Assembly: GCA_965200145.1 (NCBI GenBank)
Contig: CBDATG010000001.1
Coordinates: forward strand, 134,090 to 198,089
DNA: 64,000 nt
Direction: 5' to 3'
Source: CBDATG01 sp965200145
Lineage (GTDB): Bacteria; Chloroflexota; Dehalococcoidia; Lucifugimonadales; Lucifugimonadaceae
A program made the position numbers and the translations under genes. Numbering within the stretch: the stretch's first letter is position 1; the number at the start of each line of letters is the position of its first letter. The notes under the pieces are model-generated. The model searched no databases. It had not been told where the DNA came from and worked only from the letters and a program-made list of their open reading frames with translations. Below, one piece after another: positions 1 through 9,227 of the stretch.

Positions 1-806
1 TCATGCAGTATCACGACATCGTTGCTGACGCTGCGGTCGAACGTCCTGACCGTCAAGTTGTCTCGCTTCGCCGATACCTTCCAGTCAACACGCTTCAACG
101 GGTCGCCGGGCACATACTCCCGCGTGCTTCTCGGACGGGACTGATCGTCAACCAGGGTGTATGGATTGAGAATGTCGCCCATGGGGTTCGCCGCGGGCAA
201 CGGCCAGTCGTCTAGCTGCACGATGTGCGGATAGACGGTGACACCGTCAGACGAGCGTTGGTCACGACGCACCGAACCGAACAAACCGAAGAGGTCGCCG
301 CTACGCATGTCCGTAGGGCCCAAGGCGAAGTGACCGCGATGCACAGCAGTCACAACATGGCGAAACTTCACGCGTTCGTAACCGTTGAGGCTGGTCGTCT
401 CCACAATCTCACTGCCACCCGCGTAAGCCCTGCGAGTAACACTGCTCTCCTCCGAAGGTTGCAATCCCGACGGAACGAATTCCGTCAGCTGCAACCACGG
501 CACAGGTAGCGGCTTGCGATTCTCTACCGTCAGCGTCAGTGTCAGCTCATCGCCCGGGAATACATGGCGGTCGGACAGGGCAGTCTCATACCGGACCTCC
601 TCTAGCGACAGTTTCGACCAGAGCAAACCCCCAGCTGTAACCGCGAAGGCGGTAGTCCCTAGCGTCACCGTCAGCAGCGAGCCCGTTGCTGCGCCAACGA
701 TGATCACCGCCACCATTACCAACATGAAGAGCTCGCCGATAACATCGGGAGCCCGTAGGTCACTGCGCCGTCTAGTTCGGAGCGTCCGCGATAAGGGGTT
801 TAGCAT
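1..806 (-). CDS. DUF58 domain protein, C-terminus cut by window edge
   Basis: Open minus-strand frame from an ATG at 806 to the left edge with no stop. The first 60 residues contain two hydrophobic stretches (membrane segments), followed by a beta-rich region. Near the edge sits the DUF58 signature REYVPGDPLKRVDWKVSAKR, seen directly in the translation. DUF58 proteins are membrane-anchored, vWA-like partners of MoxR ATPases. The gene starts 17 nt after the MoxR stop, so the two are almost certainly one transcript. The true C-terminus lies outside the window, and the molecular function of the family is not well defined. Confidence 0.88.
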   Translation of the reverse strand, partial: MLNPLSRTLRTRRRSDLRAPDVIGELFMLVMVAVIIVGAATGSLLTVTLGTTAFAVTAGGLLWSKLSLEEVRYETALSDRHVFPGDELTLTLTVENRKPLPVPWLQLTEFVPSGLQPSEESSVTRRAYAGGSEIVETTSLNGYERVKFRHVVTAVHRGHFALGPTDMRSGDLFGLFGSVRRDQRSSDGVTVYPHIVQLDDWPLPAANPMGDILNPYTLVDDQSRPRSTREYVPGDPLKRVDWKVSAKRDNLTVRTFDRSVSNDVVILH

Positions 807-822
807 GACGCGGGCCCAGACA

Positions 823-1812
823 TCACCGTTCGATCGGCACTGGCAACCCTTCTACGATGCCCTCAATCACCCGTTGATTATCACGGCGGCGCATCTGCAT
901 ACTCGGCTCTAGGACGATGCGGTGCGACAACACCGGAACCGCAAGCGCCTTGACATCGTCCGGCATGGCGTAATCGCGACCCTCCGATGCCGCTCGGGCC
1001 TGGGCCGCGCGTTGCAACGCCAAGCCCGCACGCGGGCTCGCGCCAAGCCGAATCTGGGAGTTGGAACGAGTCGCACGCACTATCGATAGCAGGTACTCCC
1101 GCACATGCGGTTGCACGCGCACCTGCTCAACAACTCGCCGTGCAGCCTCAATATCCTCAGCGCTCGCGCACTCCGCCGCCACGACGGAATCGCTACCCTC
1201 GCGGAATCGCTCCAACATCGCACCCTCCTCACTGTCCGAGGGGTAACCGATAGTCAAACGCAACATGAAGCGGTCCAACTGCGCCTCTGGCAACGGGAAT
1301 GTGCCTTCCATCTCAATGGGATTCAATGTGGCAAGCACGAAGAAAGGCGAACTCAACCCGTAAGTTACGCCATCCACAGACACTTGCTCCTCCTGCATCG
1401 CCTCCAACAGCGCAGATTGCGTCCTAGGCGTGGCACGGTTGATCTCGTCGGCTAGCAGTATCTGCGTGAAAACCGGACCTTGTCGGAACTCGAACTCACG
1501 CGTCCCGGAGTTGTAGATATTCACACCCAACACGTCAGACGGCACTAGGTCAGGCGTGAACTGCACCCGCCGAAACTCGAGACCCATAGTGGCTGCCAAC
1601 GATTTGGCGAGCGTCGTCTTGCCGGTGCCCGGGACATCCTCGATCAGCAGGTGTCCACGGCTCAACAGGGCAAATATGGCAAGGTCTATCGCACCGTCCT
1701 TGCCCACGAACACCCGCTGCACGCTGTTACGGATCTTGGCAACCGTCTCGGCAACCGCCGATACATCGCCAGGAGCGTGTGGCTCGCCAACGGCGGTACT
1801 GTCTGTAGTCAA
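823..1812 (-). CDS. MoxR-family AAA+ ATPase
   Basis: 329 aa. Walker A (PGTGKT, about residues 61-66), Walker B with DE at about 122-123 (LLADEINRA), the sensor region and a C-terminal lid domain are present, all typical of MoxR/RavA-type AAA+ chaperones of about 320-330 aa. The start is TTG at 1812, preceded by GAGG with 8 nt spacing. Together with the following DUF58 gene it forms the common MoxR-DUF58 pair, thought to act in assembly or metal-cofactor maturation of partner proteins, often at the envelope. No substrate gene is visible here because the operon continues off the window. Confidence 0.93.
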   Translation of the reverse strand: MTTDSTAVGEPHAPGDVSAVAETVAKIRNSVQRVFVGKDGAIDLAIFALLSRGHLLIEDVPGTGKTTLAKSLAATMGLEFRRVQFTPDLVPSDVLGVNIYNSGTREFEFRQGPVFTQILLADEINRATPRTQSALLEAMQEEQVSVDGVTYGLSSPFFVLATLNPIEMEGTFPLPEAQLDRFMLRLTIGYPSDSEEGAMLERFREGSDSVVAAECASAEDIEAARRVVEQVRVQPHVREYLLSIVRATRSNSQIRLGASPRAGLALQRAAQARAASEGRDYAMPDDVKALAVPVLSHRIVLEPSMQMRRRDNQRVIEGIVEGLPVPIER

Positions 1813-1928
1813 ATCTGTGCCTCTAGGTGGCGATAGGTGGCAACGGTTAGGCGCGACTCATTAATCCTAAGTCGCACATGGTCAGGGCGGCAGGTGAAGT
1901 GAATCGACCTGAGTCTGCGACGGCTCGA

Positions 1929-2819
1929 TCAGACCTTGACAACGGGATTAGTCAAAGTCCCGATCTTGTCAATCGTGATCGATATGATGTCGCCGCCCTG
2001 CAACGTGAACTCCGGCGGCGGGATCGTACCCGTTCCCGTCAGGACGGTCGTGCCGTTCGGAACGGTGTTGTGGCGTTGCAACCAGTCCGCCAGATAGACG
2101 CAGTCACGCTTCATGCTCGCTGTGTTCGCACTTCCCCTGAATGTTGTAACGCCATCGCGTTCAATCCGCAATTCAACATCCAACGTCTGCGGGTCGCCCA
2201 CAGTGTCAGGTGTCGCGATGCACGGGCCGATCGCGCATGAGCGATCGTACACCTTCGCCTGCGGCAGGTAGAGGGGGTTAGCACCTTCAATCGATCTGCT
2301 GCTCATGTCGTTGCCAACGGTGTAGCCGACAGTCTCGCCGCCAAACAAGACGAACGCCAACTCCGGCTCCGGCACATCCCACTCCGAGTCACCGCGTATC
2401 CCAACTGCATCAAGCGGGGCAACCAAGCGGTCAGCGGTCGCCTTGAAGAATGATTCGGGACGGTCGGCATCGTACACCTGGGCGTACACATCTGGGGAAC
2501 CGCTCTCTGCCTGTCGCTCCCGCATCGAGTCCATGTAGGTAACACCGAACGCCCAAACCTCCGGCGCGAGTATGGGAGGCAACAGCCTCGCGTCCGCCGA
2601 CTCACCAGACAGCAGTTCGTCTAGGTCTACCGACTCGTCGCCCTGGGTCATCAACCATGACGTGATTGCATCCGCCGTTGTGCCAGCCAACTGCGCGGCA
2701 GCGAACAGATCCGCCGTTGAGCCAACAGCAGAATCTACTGCCGTCAAGTCAATCAATGAACCGTTTTTCTCTACGCCGACATGGATTGAGTCGTTAGCGG
2801 AAAACTGGTAGTAACGCAT
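1929..2819 (-). CDS. Fumarylacetoacetate hydrolase family protein
   Basis: 296 aa from the ATG at 2819, chosen because AGGAGG lies 4 nt upstream; a 14-codon longer frame is possible but unsupported. The FAH-fold core is recognisable: EPELAFVL (metal-binding acidic residues), VGYTVGNDMSSR and the C-terminal GDIISITIDKIGTLTNPV. The family hydrolyses or decarboxylates C-C bonds of 2-keto acids with a divalent metal. The exact substrate cannot be told. Fumarylacetoacetase itself, 2-hydroxyhepta-2,4-diene-1,7-dioate isomerase and oxaloacetate decarboxylase-like members are all possible. It is divergent from the secreted peptidase at 2974 and has no pathway partner next to it. Confidence 0.85.
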   Translation of the reverse strand: MRYYQFSANDSIHVGVEKNGSLIDLTAVDSAVGSTADLFAAAQLAGTTADAITSWLMTQGDESVDLDELLSGESADARLLPPILAPEVWAFGVTYMDSMRERQAESGSPDVYAQVYDADRPESFFKATADRLVAPLDAVGIRGDSEWDVPEPELAFVLFGGETVGYTVGNDMSSRSIEGANPLYLPQAKVYDRSCAIGPCIATPDTVGDPQTLDVELRIERDGVTTFRGSANTASMKRDCVYLADWLQRHNTVPNGTTVLTGTGTIPPPEFTLQGGDIISITIDKIGTLTNPVVKV

Positions 2820-2973
2820 GTTGCCTCCTGGCGATGATGATGCGAATCCGACTGCTTTCACTCTAATATCCGCGTTCGATCACTTCGCGAAACAGATGCG
2901 CCACCACATGCGTATATGTAGTTACAGGTACCGTCGCACATAGACCGTAGATAGGGCACCATCTGGATTACCC

Positions 2974-4464
2974 ATGCAATTCCTCCAACACATTCCCTTG
3001 GGCATCGGGCGAGTGCTCGTCGCGATTGCAACCGCGGGGATCGCGACGATCGTCGTGTTCGTCCTAGCCGCCAGCGATTCCCAGGCCCAATCAACTCGTC
3101 TCAACGCCGACGGCGAGTTCAGCTACTCGGTCGAGCTTGGGAAATCAATCACGATGGATTTCACGCTGAGATCTGAGATCGACGTGGACGAGGTGCAGGT
3201 CATGGTGCGACCCGTCGGGCTCAACTCGGTATCCACTTACGGTTACGCGGATGTCGACCACGGAGACACGTTGACGGCGACATACGAGTTGCCAACGGCT
3301 TCCCCGCGTTACTTCCCGCCCGGGACAGAGTTTGACATCAGGTTCATATTGCGAAACGACGACGTTGCGGTGTCCGAGTCCCCGGAGTACCGAGTTGAGT
3401 ATCTCGACGATGGGCGACGATGGAAGCGGATCGGCGACGCGCAGTTGCAGCTCATCTACTACGGCATCAACGATCGCGCGATGCGGGCCCTGTTCGACAC
3501 CACGCATCGCAATGTGGAGCGCATCAAGCAGGCACTAGGCGTTATCGACCATCACCCGCTACGCGCGATTGTGTTTCCCAACAACCGAGAGCTGACTCGT
3601 TACGGTCCAACTATCAGCCAAACCGCCACCGATGGCGGATTCTTCGGCGGATACGCATACTCACGCTACTACCTGACGATCATGGCAAGCCCGTCGGTCT
3701 CTGTCCTCACGCACGAACTGACGCACCTGCTACACGACATCGCGATGGAGTCGCCAGGCACGGTCAGGGCACCGGCATGGTTGACAGAAGGCATCGCAAC
3801 CTACTTAGAGACCAGCACGCGTCAGCAGCTCCCGAGGTCGTATCGCAGAGCAACAGGAACCGCGGCAGTCAGGCCATTTCGCGAGATGGGCACTGTCCCG
3901 GGCAGACGCGAGGCTATCGACATCTTCTATCGCCAATCCGGCGATTTCGTGGGCTTCCTAGCAGAGAGGCAAGGCGATACATCCATCGGCATGCTCCTCG
4001 CCGAATTGGCGGGCGGCGCACGTCTGGATGATGCTCTGACCACTGTCTACGGCGGAAACCTGGATGAACTGGATAACCTGTGGCGTGCCTCTTACGGGTT
4101 GCCGATGATCGATGTGCGAGTTCCTGCCCATCTGGAGCCGCCGAGCTCTATCCCACCCACGATCGTCGGTGTGCCAACTCCAGGCCGGGGAAGTGTGAAT
4201 ATCTTGGAGTCGCGCGCCGCGAACAGCGGCAACGCGGGCGAACCTGTGCCCGAGCGCGCGGTGCACCCGACATCGCTGCCGGTGATCGAGCCCGTCGTGC
4301 CGCAGGAAGCCACCGTTATACCCGCGACAGCAACCGCAACGGAAGGTTACGTCACATCGCCAGTCGGGCGCGAGTTCCGGCCGAATACCACGATGTTGCT
4401 GGTGTTCTTCCTGCTGGCACTAGGTTTCGGCGCACTCTTCTTCCGCCGAATGCGTAGCAGCTGA
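2974..4464 (+). CDS. Secreted, membrane-anchored peptidase MA-like gluzincin
   Basis: 496 aa. The N-terminus (residues about 10-38) is a signal peptide or hydrophobic segment ending near SQA-Q. A beta-rich domain follows to about residue 150, then a metallopeptidase domain with HELTH at about 247-251 and a downstream TEGIATYLE whose Glu (about 272) fits the third zinc ligand of gluzincins. A Pro/Thr/Val-rich linker (about 360-460) leads to one C-terminal membrane helix (about 470-488) with a basic tail. The architecture suggests an extracytoplasmic zinc protease tethered to the membrane. The substrate is unknown. The gene is divergent from the FAH gene and 37 nt upstream of the deacetylase gene. 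Confidence 0.85.
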   Translation: MQFLQHIPLGIGRVLVAIATAGIATIVVFVLAASDSQAQSTRLNADGEFSYSVELGKSITMDFTLRSEIDVDEVQVMVRPVGLNSVSTYGYADVDHGDTLTATYELPTASPRYFPPGTEFDIRFILRNDDVAVSESPEYRVEYLDDGRRWKRIGDAQLQLIYYGINDRAMRALFDTTHRNVERIKQALGVIDHHPLRAIVFPNNRELTRYGPTISQTATDGGFFGGYAYSRYYLTIMASPSVSVLTHELTHLLHDIAMESPGTVRAPAWLTEGIATYLETSTRQQLPRSYRRATGTAAVRPFREMGTVPGRREAIDIFYRQSGDFVGFLAERQGDTSIGMLLAELAGGARLDDALTTVYGGNLDELDNLWRASYGLPMIDVRVPAHLEPPSSIPPTIVGVPTPGRGSVNILESRAANSGNAGEPVPERAVHPTSLPVIEPVVPQEATVIPATATATEGYVTSPVGREFRPNTTMLLVFFLLALGFGALFFRRMRSS

Positions 4465-4501
4465 AACAGCCGGGGTGTCCAACCGATAACATAGGCAACT
4501 T

Positions 4502-5650
4502 ATGCCTTCTGAGTTGCTAGACAAATGCTTGCTCATCTATTCGGATGAGTCAGCACGGCATAAGCTCAGCGAAACGCACCCGATGCGTCCAATCAGACTG
4601 GCGCACATGTACGACCTGATGCAAGCCAGTGGCTTGTTGGACGCGCCCAATTTAACCGAACTCGAACCGATCGAGGCAACACCGGGTGACATCCGCTCGT
4701 ACCACGATCCAGAATACGTCGATCTGGTCGGCGCACTCGACAAGGACGCGATCGTACCGAACATGTGGCAATACGGCTTCGGACCCGGCGACAATCCCCC
4801 GCGACGCGGGATGTTCCGCCACGCTGCCCTAGCAGTGGGCGGAGTGTTGCAGGCATGTGATGCAGTAACGGAAGGGGACGCGACTGCTGCATTCGTACCT
4901 GCCGCCGGAATGCACCATCACGCCATGCGAGACCGGGCTTCAGGCTTCGGTATCTTCAACGATGCAGTCATCGGCATCCTGAAGCTCCTCGAACGCGGGT
5001 ACCGCGTCCTTTACGTAGACATCGATGTGCATCACGGCGATGGAGTGCAGGCGGGACTGTACGACACTGATCGCGCACTGACGCTATCGATTCACGAGTC
5101 TGGCCAGTGGCTCTTCCCAGGCACTGGCGCGCCAAATGAGATCGGTACGGGCGACGGCACGGGCTACAGCGTGAACGTGCCGCTAGCACCGGGTTCCGAC
5201 GACGCGGCATGGCACCGGGCGTTTGATGCCGTGTTTCTGCCAGCCGCCGATGCCTACCGTCCCGATATTCTCTTTACCCAGCTAGGCATCGATACACACA
5301 GGGACGATCCACTGGCGCATCTGCAACTCACGACGCAAGGGCACAACCTCGCGGTCCAGAAGTTCGCGGCATACTCCGCCGAGCATGGTTGCCCCTGGAT
5401 CGCCGTGGGAGGTGGCGGTTACGACTTCTCAGCTGTGGCGCGAGGATGGACGATGGATGCGGCCACCATGGCGGGATTCACCCTGCCCGACACGATTCCC
5501 GCGAGCTTTACCGCCGTTACCGGACCGCCGACGTTCGCCGACCCGGTAACGGCAGACTATCCAGCCGAGTCAATGGCGGAGATAACGGACTACAACGACC
5601 ACGCCGTTGACGAGGTGCGTCGCCTGACTTTCGACACTATCGGTGTCTAG
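4502..5650 (+). CDS. Histone deacetylase/AcuC-like deacetylase
   Basis: 382 aa, an arginase-fold zinc amidohydrolase. Visible motifs are the HHH triad region (about 138-140, AGMHHHAMRD), the zinc-site segment YVDIDVHHGDGVQ (about 171-183), SIHESG..LFPGTG and GGGGYDFSAVARGW near residue 300. These match class I HDAC/AcuC proteins that remove acyl groups from lysines, for example regulating acetyl-CoA synthetase, or from polyamines. No acs gene is adjacent, so the substrate is open. The gene converges with dnaK, whose stop lies 3 bp beyond its own. Confidence 0.9.
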   Translation: MPSELLDKCLLIYSDESARHKLSETHPMRPIRLAHMYDLMQASGLLDAPNLTELEPIEATPGDIRSYHDPEYVDLVGALDKDAIVPNMWQYGFGPGDNPPRRGMFRHAALAVGGVLQACDAVTEGDATAAFVPAAGMHHHAMRDRASGFGIFNDAVIGILKLLERGYRVLYVDIDVHHGDGVQAGLYDTDRALTLSIHESGQWLFPGTGAPNEIGTGDGTGYSVNVPLAPGSDDAAWHRAFDAVFLPAADAYRPDILFTQLGIDTHRDDPLAHLQLTTQGHNLAVQKFAAYSAEHGCPWIAVGGGGYDFSAVARGWTMDAATMAGFTLPDTIPASFTAVTGPPTFADPVTADYPAESMAEITDYNDHAVDEVRRLTFDTIGV

Positions 5651-5653
5651 CCG

Positions 5654-7555
5654 TTAAACCTCGCGGTACTCACCTTCAACGGTGTCATCGTCCTGGCTAC
5701 CACCACCGGCCGAACCGTTGCCTTGGCCCCGTCCATCCTGCTGCTTGTAAGCGTGCTCTCCGATCTTCAGCCTGGCCTGGTCCAGCTCGTTTGACACCGT
5801 CCGTAGCCTGTCAATGTCAACGTTCGTGTCCGCCAGAGCAGACTTGACCGCTTCAACCTTCGTACTGACCTCGCTCTTGACATCCTCCGGCAGGTTATCG
5901 CCCTGCTCGGTCAGCAGCTTCTCAGTGCCATACACCAGCGACTCGGCATTGTTTCGCGCCTCCGCCAGCTCGCGCCGCGCACGATCCTCCTCAGCGTTGG
6001 TCTCAGCTTCTGATATCAGCCGATCGATCTCATCCTGCGAAATGCCAGACCGACCGGTGACCGTTATGTGCTGCTCCCTGTTCGTCGCCTTATCGGTCGC
6101 CGTCACCGTCAAGATGCCGTCAGCATCAATGTCAAAGGCAACGTCAATCTGGGGTACTCCACGCGGCGCCGGAGCAATGCCATCCAAGTTGAACCTACCC
6201 ACGGAGGTGTTGTCCGCTGCCATGTCGCGTTCGCCTTGCAACACATGAATCTCCACGGTCGTCTGCCCGTCAGCAGCCGTGGTAAACGTGTCCGACTTCG
6301 TCGTCGGTATGGTCGTGTTGCGCTCAATCAACTTAGTCCGCAGGCCGCCGAGGGTCTCGATGCCCCAAGTCAAAGGTGTCACATCCAACAACAGAATGTC
6401 GGTAACGTCGCCCTGCAAAACTCCCGCCTGCAACGCGGCGCCAATCGCAACGACTTCGTCGGGGTTTATCGTCCGGACAGGTTCCTTGCCAAATATCGCC
6501 TTAGCCCGACTCTGAACCGCCGGCATCCGAGTCATACCGCCTACAAGCAACACGTCGTCAATGTCTTTCTTCGACATGTCGGCATCTTTCAGTGCCTTCT
6601 CGCAGGGCTCAACAGTGCGCTCTATCAGCTCAGCCACCATCTGCTCGAACTTCGCGCGCGTCAGAGTCTCTGTGAGGTGCTTAGGACCTGTCTGGTCGGC
6701 AGTCAAGAACGGCAGGTTGATCTCCGTCGAGGTCTGCGTCGAGAGCTCAATCTTCGCCCGCTCAGCCTCCTCTCGCAAACGTTGCATCGGCGAACGGTCC
6801 GTAGACTTTCGCAGGTCGATCATTTCACGTTGCTGGAACGAGTCAACTAGGTAATCAACAAGTCGGAGGTCAAAGTCGTCACCGCCCAAGTGGGTATCGC
6901 CGTTAGTGCTCATCACCTCGAACACGCCATCACCGACATGCAGGACTGTGATGTCGAAGGTGCCACCGCCGAGGTCGTAGATCGCGATGGTGCGATCGCC
7001 CGTTTTCTCAATGCCATAAGCCAGAGCCGCCGCCGTGGGCTCGTTGACTATGCGCATCACTTCCAGACCTGCGATCTTGCCCGCGACCTGTGTGGCCTCG
7101 CGTTGCGCGTCGTTGAAGTACGCCGGCACGGTTATCACTGCCTGCGTGACCCGCTCGCCGAGCCTGGCCTCCGCATCATCCTTCAGCTTCCGCAACACCA
7201 TCGCCGAGATTTCCGCCGGCGGACGCGCTTCACCGTCGAAGTTGATGCCAACGTCACCGTTGCCCAACGGCTGGATGGAGAACGGCACGAGATCCCGATC
7301 GCGTTGAACATCATCGTCTTGGTGGCGTCTCCCTATGAAACGCTTGGCAGAGAAAATCGTGTTCTCAGGATTCACCACAGCTTGGCGTTTCGCCGCCTCT
7401 CCAATCAAGCGTTCGTTCGTCTTTGGATTAACGCTCACAACGGAAGGCGTGGTACGTCTGCCATCGGCATTCTCGATGATCTCCGGATCACCAGCCGTTA
7501 TCACGGCCATGGCGGAATTCGTAGTTCCTAGGTCTATTCCGATTACTCTTGGCAT
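5654..7555 (-). CDS. dnaK: Molecular chaperone DnaK (Hsp70)
   Basis: 633 aa, full length for DnaK. It begins GIDLGTTNS and has the ATPase signatures IYDLGGGTFDITVL and VLLVGGMTRMP, the interdomain linker LLLDVTPLTWGIETLGG, the substrate-binding beta domain, and an alpha lid ending in a Gly/Gln-rich acidic tail. The ATG at 7555 is preceded by AAGGAG at about 9 nt. Third gene of hspR-grpE-dnaK on the minus strand; no dnaJ follows before the convergent deacetylase. HspR of the same operon is expected to repress it with DnaK as co-repressor (known in Streptomyces, inferred here). Confidence 0.98.
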   Translation of the reverse strand: MPRVIGIDLGTTNSAMAVITAGDPEIIENADGRRTTPSVVSVNPKTNERLIGEAAKRQAVVNPENTIFSAKRFIGRRHQDDDVQRDRDLVPFSIQPLGNGDVGINFDGEARPPAEISAMVLRKLKDDAEARLGERVTQAVITVPAYFNDAQREATQVAGKIAGLEVMRIVNEPTAAALAYGIEKTGDRTIAIYDLGGGTFDITVLHVGDGVFEVMSTNGDTHLGGDDFDLRLVDYLVDSFQQREMIDLRKSTDRSPMQRLREEAERAKIELSTQTSTEINLPFLTADQTGPKHLTETLTRAKFEQMVAELIERTVEPCEKALKDADMSKKDIDDVLLVGGMTRMPAVQSRAKAIFGKEPVRTINPDEVVAIGAALQAGVLQGDVTDILLLDVTPLTWGIETLGGLRTKLIERNTTIPTTKSDTFTTAADGQTTVEIHVLQGERDMAADNTSVGRFNLDGIAPAPRGVPQIDVAFDIDADGILTVTATDKATNREQHITVTGRSGISQDEIDRLISEAETNAEEDRARRELAEARNNAESLVYGTEKLLTEQGDNLPEDVKSEVSTKVEAVKSALADTNVDIDRLRTVSNELDQARLKIGEHAYKQQDGRGQGNGSAGGGSQDDDTVEGEYREV

Positions 7556-7638
7556 GTTCCTTGATCTCCTTACGGTTTACACCTGTGCTGTGCAGGTTTC
7601 AAATGCGGTTTACGATGTGATGGCATCTACAAGGCCAC

Positions 7639-8334
7639 TCACTTGGAATCCGTCTCTGTCGCTACGGATTCACCATGTCCCTCGTCATCCGTCGTCGGCT
7701 TCTTAGCCAAGATGACTCTCGCGGCGCGAAGCAGGTTGCCAGTTGAATCGTTGATGTAACCGGCCTGGACAACCTCGATGACAACCCCTTCATCGCGGTC
7801 TGTCGATTCCCTTTCACCTATCCCCTCGTGATAGTCCGGATCGTACTGGTCATCCAAGGCATCAATCTTCGAAAATCCTTGTGTCTTGAGGGCACTATCC
7901 ATCAATTTGGAAATCGACTTCAACCCATCCAAAACGCTCCCATCCGCATCCGTCAATGAGCTGAGCGCCGCATCAACAGCGTCAACAACGTTGAGCATCG
8001 CTTCGGCGAACTCTACCTTGGCGTTGACCGGCAGCGTATCCCGCTCACGTCGCAGCCGTCCCATCAACTGGCCGAGTTCAACCGTCTTTTGATTCGCAAG
8101 ACTCCCAAGGTCACTGACCTTGCGATCAAGCCCTGCAACCTTTTCCGTGACCTCACGGTCAAGCTCCAATAGATGCGGCATCAAGAAGTCAATGGGGGCG
8201 GTCTTAGCGAAATTCGCATCACTGGCACGGACAGCCTCGACGAAAGCCTTCACGGCCTCGCTTTGGAACGAGGACTCCGCGTCCTGCTCCTGCGACTTCT
8301 GAGCGCTGTCCCGCTTATCGTCTCGTTTGCTCAT
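7639..8334 (-). CDS. grpE: Nucleotide exchange factor GrpE
   Basis: 231 aa from the ATG at 8334, which has GGAG 6 nt upstream; an upstream TTG at 8346 is the alternative. It has an acidic, Gln/Ser-rich N-terminus, a long coiled-coil region (about 60-130) and the C-terminal beta domain with VIEVVQAGYINDSTGNLLRAARV, close to the GrpE consensus for the DnaK-contacting wing. It is longer than most GrpE proteins (about 190 aa) because of both tails. It overlaps hspR by 20 nt and lies 83 nt upstream of dnaK. It releases ADP from DnaK in the chaperone cycle. Confidence 0.93.
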   Translation of the reverse strand: MSKRDDKRDSAQKSQEQDAESSFQSEAVKAFVEAVRASDANFAKTAPIDFLMPHLLELDREVTEKVAGLDRKVSDLGSLANQKTVELGQLMGRLRRERDTLPVNAKVEFAEAMLNVVDAVDAALSSLTDADGSVLDGLKSISKLMDSALKTQGFSKIDALDDQYDPDYHEGIGERESTDRDEGVVIEVVQAGYINDSTGNLLRAARVILAKKPTTDDEGHGESVATETDSK

Positions 8335-8851
8335 CTTCCGCTCCAAGATGCGTGATCATAACTCTTATCTGCGCGGCGACCACTTCTATGGCATGGGACC
8401 GTTGCGCCGACGGTATGGAATCCAGCACCTGCAACATGCCCTTCATCTGCGCCACCAAACGCAATATCAAACTGACCGCGTTGAGATTCAATCCGAAGTC
8501 CTCGGTCAACCGCCTAACGATCTGCAACCGCTCCAGGTCTTCCTCGGAGTAGAGTCTCCGACTCCCCTGTGAACGTGACGGACGCACTAGGCCTTCGCGG
8601 TCGTACTTCCGCAACGTCTGCGGGTGCATGTCTGCCAGCTTCGCCGCGATGGAGATGATGTACAAGGCATCGGCGCGGTCTGCCAACCTTGCCCGCAACC
8701 TCGCGCTCTCACGCCGCCGCATCTCCGCTACCTGCATCGCTTCCTCGCGTCGCGCCGCATCGGCCGCGAGCTTCCCGACGAGCCTTACGAACTCCGCCTC
8801 GTCTGGCACGACGTGGACGTGCTGTCGCCGATGTTCATCGAATCGTTGCAT
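8315..8851 (-). CDS. hspR: HspR-type MerR-family heat-shock repressor
   Basis: 178 aa from the ATG at 8851. Residues about 64-130 form a MerR winged helix: YIISIAAKLADMHPQTLRKY, then the wing segment GSRRLYSEEDLERL and a leucine-rich helix, as in HspR. The roughly 60-residue N-terminal extension is Arg/Ala-rich and unusual. An internal ATG at 8737 preceded by GAGGAAG would give a 140-aa protein nearer the usual HspR length, so the start is uncertain. First gene of the hspR-grpE-dnaK operon. Expected to bind an inverted repeat at its own promoter; a candidate promoter with a dyad lies at 8928-8956. Confidence 0.9.
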   Translation of the reverse strand: MQRFDEHRRQHVHVVPDEAEFVRLVGKLAADAARREEAMQVAEMRRRESARLRARLADRADALYIISIAAKLADMHPQTLRKYDREGLVRPSRSQGSRRLYSEEDLERLQIVRRLTEDFGLNLNAVSLILRLVAQMKGMLQVLDSIPSAQRSHAIEVVAAQIRVMITHLGAEDEQTRR

Positions 8852-8927
8852 GTTGTGGATGCCGTTCAGTTACGCGCCGCTAGTTGAAAGGATGGCGTAG
8901 ACGTTGCACTGTGTCAGTCTTTATGTT

Positions 8928-8956
8928 ATGATACTAAACATTATCATCGATGTCAG
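8928..8956 (-). promoter_or_regulatory. Candidate hspR-grpE-dnaK promoter with overlapping dyad
   Basis: On the minus strand CTGACA (8951-8956) and TATCAT (8928-8933) are separated by exactly 17 nt, each one mismatch from the sigma-70 consensus. A dyad TGATA-N8-TATCA (8929-8946) covers the -10 and half the spacer, placed for a repressor. An 8-bp direct repeat TGTCAGTC occurs at 8912-8919 and 8951-8958. The classic actinobacterial HAIR sequence (CTTGAGT-N7-ACTCAAG) is not present, so HspR recognition here is only a proposal. Confidence 0.4.
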
Positions 8957-9065
8957 TCATCAATATTCTTGATGCGAGTCGTATCAGCACAACGTGTTTC
9001 CACAACCTCCACATCAACAACCAGAGCCTGATTCACAATATCTACGATTTCTTGATAATTCATGC

Positions 9066-9094
9066 TTGACATTACGGATTCCAACATGTAACAT
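9066..9094 (+). promoter_or_regulatory. Candidate sigma-70 promoter for the zinc-ribbon gene at 9228
   Basis: A perfect TTGACA (9066-9071), a 17-nt spacer and TAACAT (9089-9094, 4/6 to TATAAT) would start transcription near 9101 and leave a roughly 127-nt leader before the ATG at 9228. The 376-bp gap 8852-9227 holds this promoter, the divergent hspR promoter and AT-rich sequence; I see no other gene in it. Confidence 0.4.
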
Positions 9095-9227
9095 GATGTT
9101 TTCTATGATGCGGTCAGCGCGCCTTGCGATAAGTCAGCATCATGAGCACGAAACCTACCGACCAACGAACGATCACGGCGCGATAGCGTCGCGAAAACGC
9201 CGGAGAACCCGGCAAGCGAGAAACGAG

